Shown here: piece after piece, positions 32,255 to 42,941 of the stretch
Position numbering within the stretch: the first letter of the stretch is position 1
Layout: each line of letters begins with the position of its first letter
From: Solihabitans fulvus
GTDB taxonomy: Bacteria; Actinomycetota; Actinomycetes; Mycobacteriales; Pseudonocardiaceae
DNA: 64,000 bases
Assembly (NCBI RefSeq): GCF_008386585.1
Contig: NZ_VUOB01000063.1
Coordinates: 62,001 to 126,000 of the forward strand
Direction of reading: 5' to 3'
The notes under the pieces: generated by a model
Databases searched by the model: none
Told to the model about the DNA's origin: nothing
Seen by the model: only the letters and a program-made list of their open reading frames with translations
Position numbers and translations under genes: made by a program

Positions 32255-33055
32255 GTGTGCCGCCATCTGGGTTACCTCGGTCCCACCGTGCCGATCTCCG
32301 CGCTGCTGCTGGATCCGCCGCACTCGCTGCTGCGCCAGTCGTACGCGCCGAAGGACATGCGGGCCGGCGGGACGGTCAACGTGGACGGCTTCGGGTTCGG
32401 CTGGTATCCGGGAAACGACGAGCCGCCGGTGCGGTATCGGCGCGCCACCCCGATCTGGGCGGACGAGAACCTGCCGGCGTTGGCGGCCGCGACGCGGACC
32501 GGCGCGCTGCTGGCCGCGGTGCGGTCGGGCACCGGCGGCATGCCGGTGGTCGACACGGCGTGCGCGCCGTTCACCGACGGGCGCTGGCTGTTCAGCCACA
32601 ACGGAGTGATCCGCGGCTGGCCGGGGTCGGTGCGGGAGCTGGCCGGCGCGTTGCCGGTCGAGGACCTGCTTACGCTGGACGCGCCGACGGACTCCGCGCT
32701 GCTGTGGGCGCTGCTGCGGCACCGGTTGCGGGCGGGCGAGGCGCCGGCCGACGCGGTGGCCGCAGTGGTCGCCGCCGTGGCCGAGGCCGCTCCGCAGTCG
32801 CGGCTGAACCTGCTGCTGACCGACGGCGCGGTGCTGGTCGGCACGGCGTGGACGCACGCGTTGTCCGTGCTGCGCAAGGAGAACTCGGTGTTGGTGGCCT
32901 CCGAGCCGGTGGACTCCGACGAGGGTTGGCTGCCCGTGCCCGACGGCTCGCTCGTGCTCGCCACACCCTCCACAGTGGACTTTCGACAAATCGACGACGG
33001 TCGGCGCGGCGCCGACCGCGACCACGCGCCATCGGCGCCAAGGACAGGACGATGA
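32255..33055 (+). CDS. egtC: Gamma-glutamyl hercynylcysteine sulfoxide amidohydrolase EgtC
   Basis: The 266-residue class II (Ntn) glutamine amidotransferase removes the gamma-glutamyl group from the EgtB product. The catalytic Cys2 follows the initiator in MCRHLGYLGPTVPISALL, and the fold continues with NVDGFGFGWYPGN and GRWLFSHNGVIRGWPG. The GTG start at 32255 is one base after the egtB stop. The C-terminal tail overlaps egtD by four bases. With egtB and egtD it completes three core steps of the pathway. Confidence 0.94.
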   Translation: MCRHLGYLGPTVPISALLLDPPHSLLRQSYAPKDMRAGGTVNVDGFGFGWYPGNDEPPVRYRRATPIWADENLPALAAATRTGALLAAVRSGTGGMPVVDTACAPFTDGRWLFSHNGVIRGWPGSVRELAGALPVEDLLTLDAPTDSALLWALLRHRLRAGEAPADAVAAVVAAVAEAAPQSRLNLLLTDGAVLVGTAWTHALSVLRKENSVLVASEPVDSDEGWLPVPDGSLVLATPSTVDFRQIDDGRRGADRDHAPSAPRTGR

Positions 33056-34029
33056 TGACCGAACCCGTGGTGGAAGTGCACCTGACCCCGGCCGACGCCA
33101 CCGCCGCGCTGCGCGCCGACGTGCGAGCCGGCCTGACCGGGCAGCCGAAGTGGTTGCCGCCCAAGTGGTTCTACGACGCCCACGGCAGCGACCTGTTCGA
33201 GCGCATCACCCGGCTGCCCGAGTACTACCCGACAAGGGCCGAGCGGTCCGTGCTGGTGGCGCGGGCCGACGAGATCGCGGCGACGACCGGGGCGCACACC
33301 CTGGTCGAACTCGGCTCGGGTTCCTCCGAGAAGACGCGGCTGCTGCTGGACGCCCTGCGCCGCGCGGGTTCGCTGCGCCAGTTCGTGCCGCTGGACGTGT
33401 CGGCGTCGGCGCTGCGCGACGCGGCGGCGGCGATCATCGCCGACTATCCCGGCCTCACCGTGCACGGCGTGGTCGGCGACTTCACCGAGCACCTGGCGTT
33501 GCTGCCCGGCGACCAGCCGAGGATGGTGGCCTTCCTCGGCGGCACGATCGGCAACCTGCTGCCCGACGAGCGCGCCAAGTTCTTCGGCTCGGTGCGCGAC
33601 GTGCTGGATCCCGGCGAGTGGCTGCTGCTCGGCACCGACCTGGTCAAGGATCCCGACGTGCTGGTGCGCGCCTACGACGACGCGGCCGGGGTGACGGCCG
33701 AGTTCAACCTGAACGTGCTGCGAGTGCTCAACCGGGAGCTCGGCGCGGACTTCGACCTGGCCTCGTTCCGGCACGTCGCGCTCTGGAACGCCGAGCACGA
33801 GTGGATCGAGATGCGGTTGCGGGCCGAGCGCGCGATGCGGGTCCGCATCCCCGCGCTCGACCTCGAGGTCGAGTTCGCCGAGGGCGAGGAGCTGCGCACC
33901 GAGGTGTCGGCGAAGTTCCGCAGGGAGCGGGTCACCGCCGAGCTGGCGGACGCCGGGTTCGAGCTGCGGCACTGGTGGACCGACGAGGAGGGCAGGTTCG
34001 CGGTGTCGCTCGCCCGCGCGACCGGGTAG
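33052..34029 (+). CDS. egtD: L-histidine N-alpha-methyltransferase EgtD
   Basis: The product has about 325 residues and trimethylates histidine to hercynine using three S-adenosylmethionine molecules. Family marks are WLPPKWFYDAHGSDLFERITRLPEYYPTRAE, the SAM motif TLVELGSGSSEKTRLLLDAL, FLGGTIGNLLPDE and the substrate-site region NAEHEWIEMRLRAERAMRVRIP. Two adjacent ATGs (33052 and 33055) are possible; the first overlaps the egtC stop. It is the last gene of the operon. No egtE follows; the next gene is a peptidase-type hydrolase. Confidence 0.95.
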   Translation: MMTEPVVEVHLTPADATAALRADVRAGLTGQPKWLPPKWFYDAHGSDLFERITRLPEYYPTRAERSVLVARADEIAATTGAHTLVELGSGSSEKTRLLLDALRRAGSLRQFVPLDVSASALRDAAAAIIADYPGLTVHGVVGDFTEHLALLPGDQPRMVAFLGGTIGNLLPDERAKFFGSVRDVLDPGEWLLLGTDLVKDPDVLVRAYDDAAGVTAEFNLNVLRVLNRELGADFDLASFRHVALWNAEHEWIEMRLRAERAMRVRIPALDLEVEFAEGEELRTEVSAKFRRERVTAELADAGFELRHWWTDEEGRFAVSLARATG

Positions 34030-34051
34030 GCGCGCTGCGCCGACTGCCGGA

Positions 34052-34136
34052 AAAAACCACCGATCTGCGGGTGTTGCGGTGATCTCCGGTGGTGGGAGTT
34101 TCGACGCGCTGTCGAAACGCAGGACCCACCACCGGA
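34052..34136 (+). promoter_or_regulatory. Complex hairpins between egtD and the hydrolase gene
   Basis: An outer 12-bp stem (TCCGGTGGTGGG 34085-34096 with its complement 34125-34136) encloses an inner 8-bp stem (GTTTCGAC/GTCGAAAC, 34098-34118). The left arm can instead pair with ACCACCG at about 34052-34058, a mutually exclusive fold. The right arm ends in GGA, the first bases of the GGAGGGCGGGAG region before the hydrolase start. It could be the egt terminator, a leader switch, or both. Confidence 0.55.
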
Positions 34137-34152
34137 GGGCGGGAGATTCACC

Positions 34153-35778
34153 GTGGCGCAACAGTTCGGCGAACATCGGCGAAGAGGCATTCCGTGGCGT
34201 GCGGCCGTCGTGTCCGCGACGCTGCTGGTCGGCACCGTGGCGTCGGGGGCGGTCGCGAGCGCGCAGCCGCAGCCGCAGACCGAGGCGGCGGCCCCGCCGG
34301 TGACGTGGCAGAAGTGCACGGACCCCGCGGTCGTGGCGTTACCGCCCGACCAGCAGGCCAAGTACAGCTGCGCGACCTACCAGGTGCCGATCGACTACCG
34401 GCATCCGGACCGCGGCACCATCGGGCTCGCGCTGCTGCGCAGGGCCGCCGTCGACCAGGCCAACCGGATCGGGTCGCTGTTCCTGAACCCCGGCGGCCCC
34501 GGCGGCAGCGGGTACACGCTGCCCGTCGCGGGCGACCGCATCTTCCAGCCCGACGTTGTCAACCGGTTCGACCTGATCGGCTTCGACCCGAGGGGCGTGG
34601 CGCGCAGCGCGCCGCTGAAGTGCTTCACCACCGACGAGGACGCCCAGCAGGTGTTCAGCCGGATCACGCCGGTTCCGCTGACCGGGCAGCAGATCCACAC
34701 CACGCTGGACGCCACCCGCGACTACACCGACGCCTGCGCGAAGAACGCGGGCCCGCTGCTGGCGCACATGTCCACCGAGGACGTGGTGCGCGACCTCGAC
34801 CTGATGCGGCGGGGCGTCGGCGACAAGGCGCTGAACTACGTCGGGTTCTCCTACGGGACGCTGATCGGCGCGACCTACGCGAACATGTTCCCCGGCAGGT
34901 CGCGGGCGATCATCATCGACGGCAACGTCGATCCGGCGCTGCGCACCAGCGACGGCGTGGAGTACGACCGGGAACGCGCGCAGGGCTTCGAGATCTCCCT
35001 CGACGCGTTCCTCAAGCGCTGCGACCAGGTCGGCGCGCTCTGCGCGTTCTCCGGCGACGCGCGGGCGAAGTTCGACCAGACCAGGGACCTGCTGCGGCAG
35101 GGGCCGATCACGCTGCCGTCCGGGGCGAAGATCGACTTCGGTGCGTACGTCGGCCGGGTCGGCTCCGCGCTGTACTCGCCGCGCCGGTTCCCCGCGTTGG
35201 CCGCCTGGCTACAGGACATCTACGCGGCGGCGCACCCCGGTACCCCGGCGCGGGCGGCCGCGCTGGCCGTGTCGGAGCCGGTCGACGTGACGCGCGGCGG
35301 CCGCGCGGACATCCTGCCGGCCACCGCCGACACGCCCTACTCCTCCGACGACTCGTACTACGGCGTGAACTGCGTGGACAAGCCGTTCCCCCGGATTCCG
35401 CAGCTGTTCCCGCTGCTCGCGAAGTGGTGGGAGCAGGAGTCGCCGACCTTCGGCCGGTCGCAGGCGTTCGACCCGCTGCCGTGCGCGACGTGGCCGGTGC
35501 CGCACCCGGACCGCTACAGCGGCCCATGGCACGCCAGGACCCCCATCCCGGTGCTGGTGTTCGGCAACTACTACGACCCGGCGACGCGGTACGACTTCTC
35601 GAAGCGGATGGCCGAGGAGCTCGGTTCGGCGCGGCTGGTCACCTCGGATGCATTCGGGCACACCATCCTCGGTGGCAGCCTCTGCGCCGACCAGGCCGCC
35701 GCGCGGTACCTGGTCGACCTGACGGTGCCGAAGGCCGGTCTGGTCTGCCAGCCGAACAAGCAGCCGTTCCAGCCGTGA
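34153..35778 (+). CDS. Secreted alpha/beta hydrolase, tripeptidyl aminopeptidase (TAP) type
   Basis: The 541-residue secreted hydrolase resembles the SlpD/SlpE/TAP peptidases of actinomycetes. A signal sequence with basic start (HRRRGIPWRAAVVSATLLVGTVASGAVASAQP) is followed by the fold's early NPGGPGGSGYTLP oxyanion region. The nucleophile elbow is GFSYGTLIGATYANMFPGRS. The C-terminal TAP-like domain holds an Asp in NYYDPATRYDF and the His in DAFGHTILGG. Its substrates are probably peptides; some relatives are mycelium-associated proteases. A TAT-type RR is possible (HRRRG). The GTG at 34153 follows GGGAG. Confidence 0.9.
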   Translation: MAQQFGEHRRRGIPWRAAVVSATLLVGTVASGAVASAQPQPQTEAAAPPVTWQKCTDPAVVALPPDQQAKYSCATYQVPIDYRHPDRGTIGLALLRRAAVDQANRIGSLFLNPGGPGGSGYTLPVAGDRIFQPDVVNRFDLIGFDPRGVARSAPLKCFTTDEDAQQVFSRITPVPLTGQQIHTTLDATRDYTDACAKNAGPLLAHMSTEDVVRDLDLMRRGVGDKALNYVGFSYGTLIGATYANMFPGRSRAIIIDGNVDPALRTSDGVEYDRERAQGFEISLDAFLKRCDQVGALCAFSGDARAKFDQTRDLLRQGPITLPSGAKIDFGAYVGRVGSALYSPRRFPALAAWLQDIYAAAHPGTPARAAALAVSEPVDVTRGGRADILPATADTPYSSDDSYYGVNCVDKPFPRIPQLFPLLAKWWEQESPTFGRSQAFDPLPCATWPVPHPDRYSGPWHARTPIPVLVFGNYYDPATRYDFSKRMAEELGSARLVTSDAFGHTILGGSLCADQAAARYLVDLTVPKAGLVCQPNKQPFQP

Positions 35779-35855
35779 GGTGACGGCATCGCGCGCCGGC
35801 CCCCTCGGTCGGCGCGCGATGCCGTTCGGCGGCGAAACGCTGCGGTGAATTGCTG

Positions 35856-36791
35856 CTAGGGGACGAGGACCAGCCTGCCGCGCAGGCCGCCCCGGCCGAG
35901 GCGCTCGTGCGCGAGCGCCACCTCGGCAAGCGGGTGGACGTTGGCGACCCGCAGCGTCACCGCGTCGGCCTCGACGAGCTTGACCAGCTCGGCGAGCTGG
36001 GTGCCGTCCGCGCGGGTCCAGACGGCCGACACCCGGACGCCTCGCAGCGGCACCGGCGTGCCGCCGGCCACGACCGAGACGAACGCGCCGCCGCCGCGCA
36101 CCGCGCTCAGCGCCCGCACCCCGAGCACCGCCGCGTCGATGACGCCGTGGGTGCCGCCAGGCACGAACTCGCGCACGGCGTCGGCGAGGCTCGCGTTGCG
36201 CGGCACGAAGAACTCCGCGCCGAGCGACCGCACCAGCGCCTCGTCCCTGGCGCCGGCCACGGCGACGACCCGCAGGCCTCTGGCGACCGCGAGCTGCACG
36301 GCGAAGCCGCCGACGGCGCCGGCCGCGCCGGTCACCAGCAGCGTCTGCCCCGGCCCGAGGCCGACGACGTCGAGGGCCTGGCGCGCGGTGAGGCCGTTGA
36401 GCGGCAGGGTGGCCGCCTCGGTGGCCGGGGTGCCGCGCGGGGCGAGCGCGACGGCCGATGCGTCGAGCACCACGTACTCGGCGTGCGTGCCGAGCGAGAC
36501 GTCGAACCGGTCGGACAGGCCGATCACGTTGTCGCCTAACGAGAAACCGGTGGTCTCCTGGCCGAGCGCGTCGATCTCGCCGGCCACGTCCCAGCCGATG
36601 CCGAGCACCTCGCGCGGCTCGACCAGGCCGGCCTCGGTGAGGGCGCCCGACCTGGTGGCCAGGTCGACCGGGTTGACCGAGGCGGCGGTCATCCTGATCC
36701 GCACCTGGCCGCGGCCGGGCGCCGGCACCGCGACGTTGGCGATCTCCAGGACCTCGGGGCCGCCGAAGGACCGGACGACGACTGCGCGCAT
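35856..36791 (-). CDS. NADP-dependent quinone oxidoreductase (zinc-less MDR)
   Basis: The 311-residue medium-chain reductase is of the quinone oxidoreductase/zeta-crystallin type. It has the N-terminal GroES-like domain (MRAVVVRSFGGPEVLEIANVAVPAPGRGQVRIRM, ASVNPVDLATRSG) and the nucleotide loop LLVTGAAGAVGGFAVQLAVARG. Zinc ligands are absent, as expected for the group. It follows the HxlR regulator by about 63 bases on the same strand. An 11-bp direct repeat (GTGCCTCGCGA) lies between. It likely reduces quinones or reactive carbonyls under HxlR control. Confidence 0.9.
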   Translation of the reverse strand: MRAVVVRSFGGPEVLEIANVAVPAPGRGQVRIRMTAASVNPVDLATRSGALTEAGLVEPREVLGIGWDVAGEIDALGQETTGFSLGDNVIGLSDRFDVSLGTHAEYVVLDASAVALAPRGTPATEAATLPLNGLTARQALDVVGLGPGQTLLVTGAAGAVGGFAVQLAVARGLRVVAVAGARDEALVRSLGAEFFVPRNASLADAVREFVPGGTHGVIDAAVLGVRALSAVRGGGAFVSVVAGGTPVPLRGVRVSAVWTRADGTQLAELVKLVEADAVTLRVANVHPLAEVALAHERLGRGGLRGRLVLVP

Positions 36792-36808
36792 GGGCTCATC
36801 TCCTTGTG

Positions 36809-36834
36809 GTGCCTCGCGACGTTGTGCCTCGCGA
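36809..36834. repeat. Direct repeat GTGCCTCGCGA between HxlR and oxidoreductase genes
   Basis: Two exact 11-bp copies (36809-36819 and 36824-36834) start 15 bases apart, just before the oxidoreductase's ATG. It may be a slippage product or a second regulatory site. There is no other evidence. Confidence 0.4.
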
Positions 36835-36854
36835 TCCGGTCGCGCCGGCGACGG

Positions 36855-37310
36855 TCAGGCGGTGCTGGTGTCGTGCGTCGCGCGGTGTGCGAGCACATCG
36901 TCCATGTGTGTCTCGGCCCAGGTCTTGAGGCCGCGCATCATGTGGTGCAGGGACAGACCGAGGTCGGTCAGCTCGTAGGTGACCGTGACGGGCACGGTCG
37001 GCGTCGCGGTGCGGAGGACCAGACCGTCGCGCTCCAGGGAGCGCAGCGTCTGAGTGAGCATCTTCTGGCTGACGCCGGCCAGCAGGCGGGAGAGCTCCGA
37101 GTAGCGCATCGACCGGGGCTCACCGGCGCAGTCGGCGCCGAACTGATGCGAGCCGTCGCTGCCCAGCGCGGCCAGGATCAGCGTGACCCACTTGTCGGAG
37201 ATCCGGTCGAGCAGTTTGCGGCTGGGACATGCCGCCAGGAAGGCGTCGTACTCCGCCTTGCTCTGCACCCTCTTCTGGGCCCTCTTCTGGGCCGCTGTCA
37301 TCGTCGCCAT
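36855..37310 (-). CDS. HxlR family transcriptional regulator
   Basis: A winged-helix HxlR/DUF24 regulator of about 151 residues: CPSRKLLDRISDKWVTLILAALG, MRYSELSRLLAGVSQKMLTQTLRSLERDGLVLRT, then VTYELTDLGLSLHHMMRGLKTWAETHMDDV. Cysteines are present at CPSRK near the N terminus and FGADCAG; HxlR proteins often sense quinones or disulphide stress through such residues. The ATG at 37310 is preferred (GGAGGAG six bases upstream) over a TTG at 37325. It is the first gene of an operon with the quinone oxidoreductase and divergent from an aldo/keto reductase. Confidence 0.9.
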   Translation of the reverse strand: MATMTAAQKRAQKRVQSKAEYDAFLAACPSRKLLDRISDKWVTLILAALGSDGSHQFGADCAGEPRSMRYSELSRLLAGVSQKMLTQTLRSLERDGLVLRTATPTVPVTVTYELTDLGLSLHHMMRGLKTWAETHMDDVLAHRATHDTSTA

Positions 37311-37341
37311 CGGCCACTCCTCCAACCCGTGGGTGCCCTAC

Positions 37342-37373
37342 GCACTCCGAAGTGCCTACTTCCTGTCAGGAAG
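37342..37373. promoter_or_regulatory. Paired palindromes in the HxlR/aldo-keto reductase intergenic region
   Basis: GCACT-CCGA-AGTGC (37342-37355) is followed by CTTCCTG-T-CAGGAAG (37359-37373). They lie between the divergent starts, and a repeated TGCCTAC flanks the second. They are good candidates for HxlR binding sites controlling both directions. Confidence 0.6.
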
Positions 37374-37441
37374 CTGCCTACCCATGATGAAGCAACAAGC
37401 CATTGGGCACCACCACCTGGCCCACCACGAAAGGCAGGGGA

Positions 37442-38323
37442 ATGAGCACGCTCTCCACGTCGCTTCCCGGCGGCACCTGGAACCTTGGGGACCTGACCGT
37501 CACCCGGTTCGGCTACGGCGCCATGCAGCTCGCCGGCCCCGGGGTGATGGGGCCACCCGCCGACCCCGACGGCGCACTCGCCGTGCTCCGCGAGGCCGTC
37601 GACCTCGGCATCACCCACATCGACACCAGCGACGCCTACGGCCCGCGCGTCACCAACCGGCTGATCCGAGAAGCCCTGCACCCGTATCCCGAATCGCTGC
37701 GCATCGCGACCAAGGTCGGCGCGAACCGGGACGAGCAGGGCGGCTGGCCCCCGGCCCGACGGCCCGAGGATCTGCGCCGATCCGTCCACGAGAACCTCGA
37801 GAGCCTCGGCGTCGAGGTGCTCGACCTGGTCAACCTCCGGCTCGGCAACGCCGAGGGACCGCAACCCGGCTCGCTCGCTGAGCCGTTCGAGGCGCTCGTC
37901 GAACTGCGGCAGCAGGGCCTGATCCGGCACCTCGGCGTGAGCAACGCGACGGCGGATCAGGTCGCGCAGGCGCGGGCGATCGCGCCGATCGTGTGCGTGC
38001 AGAACATGTACAACCTCGCGTACCGCCAGGACGACGAGCTGATCGACACGCTCGCCGAAGCGGGCATCGCGTACGTGCCCTTCTTCCCGCTCGGCGGTTT
38101 CAGCCCGCTACAGTCCTCGGCGCTCTCGTCCGTGGCCGCCCGGTTGGGCACGACGCCGATGTCCGTCGCCCTGGCCTGGCTGCTTCAGCGGTCGGCCAAT
38201 ATTCTGCTGATTCCCGGTACCTCGTCGGCGGCGCACCTGCGCGAGAACGTTGCTGGCGCGGGACTCCAGCTCCGCGACGAGGATCTCGCCGAGCTGGAGT
38301 TCGACGCGCGCGAACCCGACTGA
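37442..38323 (+). CDS. Aldo/keto reductase
   Basis: The 293-residue TIM-barrel NADPH reductase shows LTVTRFGYGAMQL, the catalytic Asp-Tyr region THIDTSDAYGPRVTNRLIREAL, and the lysine in RIATKVGANRDEQGG. The usual HRxD catalytic His segment reads LVNLRLGN, so the His is replaced by a non-His residue, as in some AKR oxidoreductases. NADP contacts are at LIPGTSSAAHLREN. The ATG at 37442 has AGGGG upstream. It is divergent from the HxlR regulator, with paired palindromes between, so carbonyl- or quinone-stress induction is plausible. Confidence 0.9.
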   Translation: MSTLSTSLPGGTWNLGDLTVTRFGYGAMQLAGPGVMGPPADPDGALAVLREAVDLGITHIDTSDAYGPRVTNRLIREALHPYPESLRIATKVGANRDEQGGWPPARRPEDLRRSVHENLESLGVEVLDLVNLRLGNAEGPQPGSLAEPFEALVELRQQGLIRHLGVSNATADQVAQARAIAPIVCVQNMYNLAYRQDDELIDTLAEAGIAYVPFFPLGGFSPLQSSALSSVAARLGTTPMSVALAWLLQRSANILLIPGTSSAAHLRENVAGAGLQLRDEDLAELEFDAREPD

Positions 38324-39091
38324 TCACCGCGCGCCGGCCCAGCGCGGTCGGAGCCAGCGCAGCAGCCCGACCGCGCCGCCGGTGAGCAGCACCACGGCGG
38401 GAACCTCGACGCCGGCAGCACGAAGCCACAGCGCCGCCGCCGCGAACAGCAGGGCGGTGACCGCGCACAGCGCGCTGCGCCGCAGCCAGGCCAGCGCCAG
38501 CAGGGCGACCGTGAGCAGCAGAGCGGGTCGAAGGTCCACAATGGACATCAGGGCGAACGTCGTGCCGCCGCAGGCGAGACACGCGACGCCCAACCGGGTC
38601 GCGAGGGTGCTGCCGGGCGGACGGAGCTGGGTCCAGCCGAGCAGGCAGGCCCCCAACGCGGCCACCGCCCCGGCGACGGACGTGACCAGTGTGCCGCCGT
38701 AGGCGTCGCCGGACCGGACTCCGTCCAGGTACGTCAGCACCGGCAGTCCGCCGACCAGACCCGCGAGGCCGAGCGCCGCGAACCCGAGGGGCCTGCGCCG
38801 GTTTTCGGCCCGTCGCGCGTACCAGAGCGCCGTGCCGACCAGCAGCACGAGCGCGCCGAGCAGCCAGTACCCCGAGGCCGACGGGCTGCCGGCCGGCCAG
38901 CCCGCGAGGATGTGGAACGGGTCGGTCGGCGGGCCGTGCGAGACCGCGACGGCCGCGACGAGGCGGTCGGCCGAGTGCGGGCCGCCCGGCGGCGGCCCCG
39001 TCGTGCCGGCCGCGAGCCGCACGCCCAGCACCACCAGGCCCGAGAGCAGCAGCGGCAACCACACGTCGTTGCGATCTGCCCCCGAGTCCAT
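38324..39091 (-). CDS. Multi-pass membrane protein of unknown function
   Basis: The 255-residue protein has seven to eight hydrophobic helices. A long extracytoplasmic loop (AAGTTGPPPGGPHSADRLVAAVAVSHGPPTDPFHILAGWPAG) follows the first helix. A basic cytoplasmic loop (ALWYARRAENRRRPLG) lies after the second or third. It has no recognised motif and might be a DUF-type small-molecule permease component. It lies downstream of aconitase beyond a strong terminator and converges with the aldo/keto reductase (stops adjacent). The predicted ATG at 39091 has no clear ribosome site. Confidence 0.6.
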   Translation of the reverse strand: MDSGADRNDVWLPLLLSGLVVLGVRLAAGTTGPPPGGPHSADRLVAAVAVSHGPPTDPFHILAGWPAGSPSASGYWLLGALVLLVGTALWYARRAENRRRPLGFAALGLAGLVGGLPVLTYLDGVRSGDAYGGTLVTSVAGAVAALGACLLGWTQLRPPGSTLATRLGVACLACGGTTFALMSIVDLRPALLLTVALLALAWLRRSALCAVTALLFAAAALWLRAAGVEVPAVVLLTGGAVGLLRWLRPRWAGAR

Positions 39092-39117
39092 CGCAACGTT
39101 CTACCGCACGGGAAAAG

Positions 39118-39159
39118 CGCGACGGCGCCGGGGCGGAAGTCCACCCCGGCGCCGTCGCG
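39118..39159. terminator. Strong terminator after aconitase
   Basis: A 16-bp perfect stem (CGCGACGGCGCCGGGG and its complement) with a ten-base loop, 28 bases after the acn stop codon. It separates acn from the membrane protein gene. Confidence 0.85.
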
Positions 39160-39187
39160 ATCGAACAGGCTATGTCTATCTAGCTGC

Positions 39188-41947
<2,760 letters not shown>

Positions 41948-42065
41948 GTCCAACTCCATCTCGCGACGGCGCAAGTCAGTCGGTAAAAGTCAGTTCGGTT
42001 TTCACAACTAGGGGCGAGTCTTGCGCACTAGTGGTGAGTGCGCTGACGGTGCCCTCTCCAGGTAA

Positions 42066-42095
42066 ACAGTACGCTTGTCCTGTATACGAGTTCAA
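42066..42095 (-). promoter_or_regulatory. Aconitase promoter with AcnR-type operator
   Basis: On the minus strand TTGAAC (42095-42090) and TACTGT (42071-42066) are 18 bp apart. The site CAGTAC-GCTT-GTCCTG (42067-42082) overlaps the -10 and spacer. It matches the CAGNAC-N4-GTNCTG-type consensus known for AcnR in corynebacteria, so repression of acn by the AcnR encoded at 26473 is likely. Confidence 0.75.
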
Positions 42096-42119
42096 CCCGG
42101 GTCGATCTAGGCTGCGTTC

Positions 42120-42941
42120 ATGATCACCGTCGAACGGGTGAGCAAGCGCTACGGGCGCGGGGCACCGGTGCTGTCCGAGGTGGATCTCACCCTCGAACCA
42201 GGGGTCACCGTCATCACGGGTGGCAACGGCTCGGGCAAGTCCACGCTGCTGCGCATCGTCTCCGGCACCACCGCGCCGACCAGCGGCAGGGTGGGCGGGG
42301 TCCCCAAGCCCGTCGGCTACGTGCCGGAGCGCTTCCCCGCCGGAATGCGCCTGTCCACCGACGACTACCTGCGGCACATGGCCGCCATCCGGCGGCTGCC
42401 GACGGACGTGGCCAGGGCGCGCGCGGCCGAGCTGCTGGCCAGGCTGGCCTTCCACGGCGAGTCGACCGCGCCGATGGCCACGCTGTCCAAGGGCAACACG
42501 CAGAAGGTCGCGATCGCCCAGGCGCTGCTGGCCGAGCCCGCGCTGCTGGTCCTCGACGAGCCGTGGTCCGGGCTCGACGACGCGGCGGCCGTGGTGCTCG
42601 GCGAACTCCTCGGCGAGGCCGTCGACGGCGGGGCGGTCGCGCTGGTCACCGACCACCTCGGCCACGCGCGGCGGCTGCCCGGCGCGTGCCTGGTGCAGCT
42701 GCGCGCCGGCGTCCTGCAACCTGGCGCGGCCCCCAACTCGCTGGTCTCGATCGAACTGGACCGCGCCGCCGACCACCTCGACCTGTTACGCGCCATGCCG
42801 GGCGTCGTGCGCGCCACCGCCGCCGGGACGCGGGTCAGCGCCGTGGCGGCGCGCGAGCACAGCGACGGCCTGCTGGCCGAGGCGCTGAGGCTGGGCTGCT
42901 CGGTGCGCGGCGTGCGCCTCCAGAGCGGGGCGGCCAGGTGA
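42120..42941 (+). CDS. ABC transporter ATP-binding protein
   Basis: The 273-residue ATPase has Walker A ITGGNGSGKSTLLRI, a Q-loop-like PKPVGYVPERF, signature LSKGNTQKVAIAQALL (LSKGN in place of LSGGQ, as in exporters of small size) and Walker B ALLVLDEPWSGLDD with the catalytic Glu. The switch His is in VTDHLGHA. The C-terminal extra region (about 200-273) is unassigned. It overlaps the permease gene by four bases. It is divergent from acn; no direct metabolic link is visible. It probably exports a small molecule or drug. Confidence 0.88.
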   Translation: MITVERVSKRYGRGAPVLSEVDLTLEPGVTVITGGNGSGKSTLLRIVSGTTAPTSGRVGGVPKPVGYVPERFPAGMRLSTDDYLRHMAAIRRLPTDVARARAAELLARLAFHGESTAPMATLSKGNTQKVAIAQALLAEPALLVLDEPWSGLDDAAAVVLGELLGEAVDGGAVALVTDHLGHARRLPGACLVQLRAGVLQPGAAPNSLVSIELDRAADHLDLLRAMPGVVRATAAGTRVSAVAAREHSDGLLAEALRLGCSVRGVRLQSGAAR

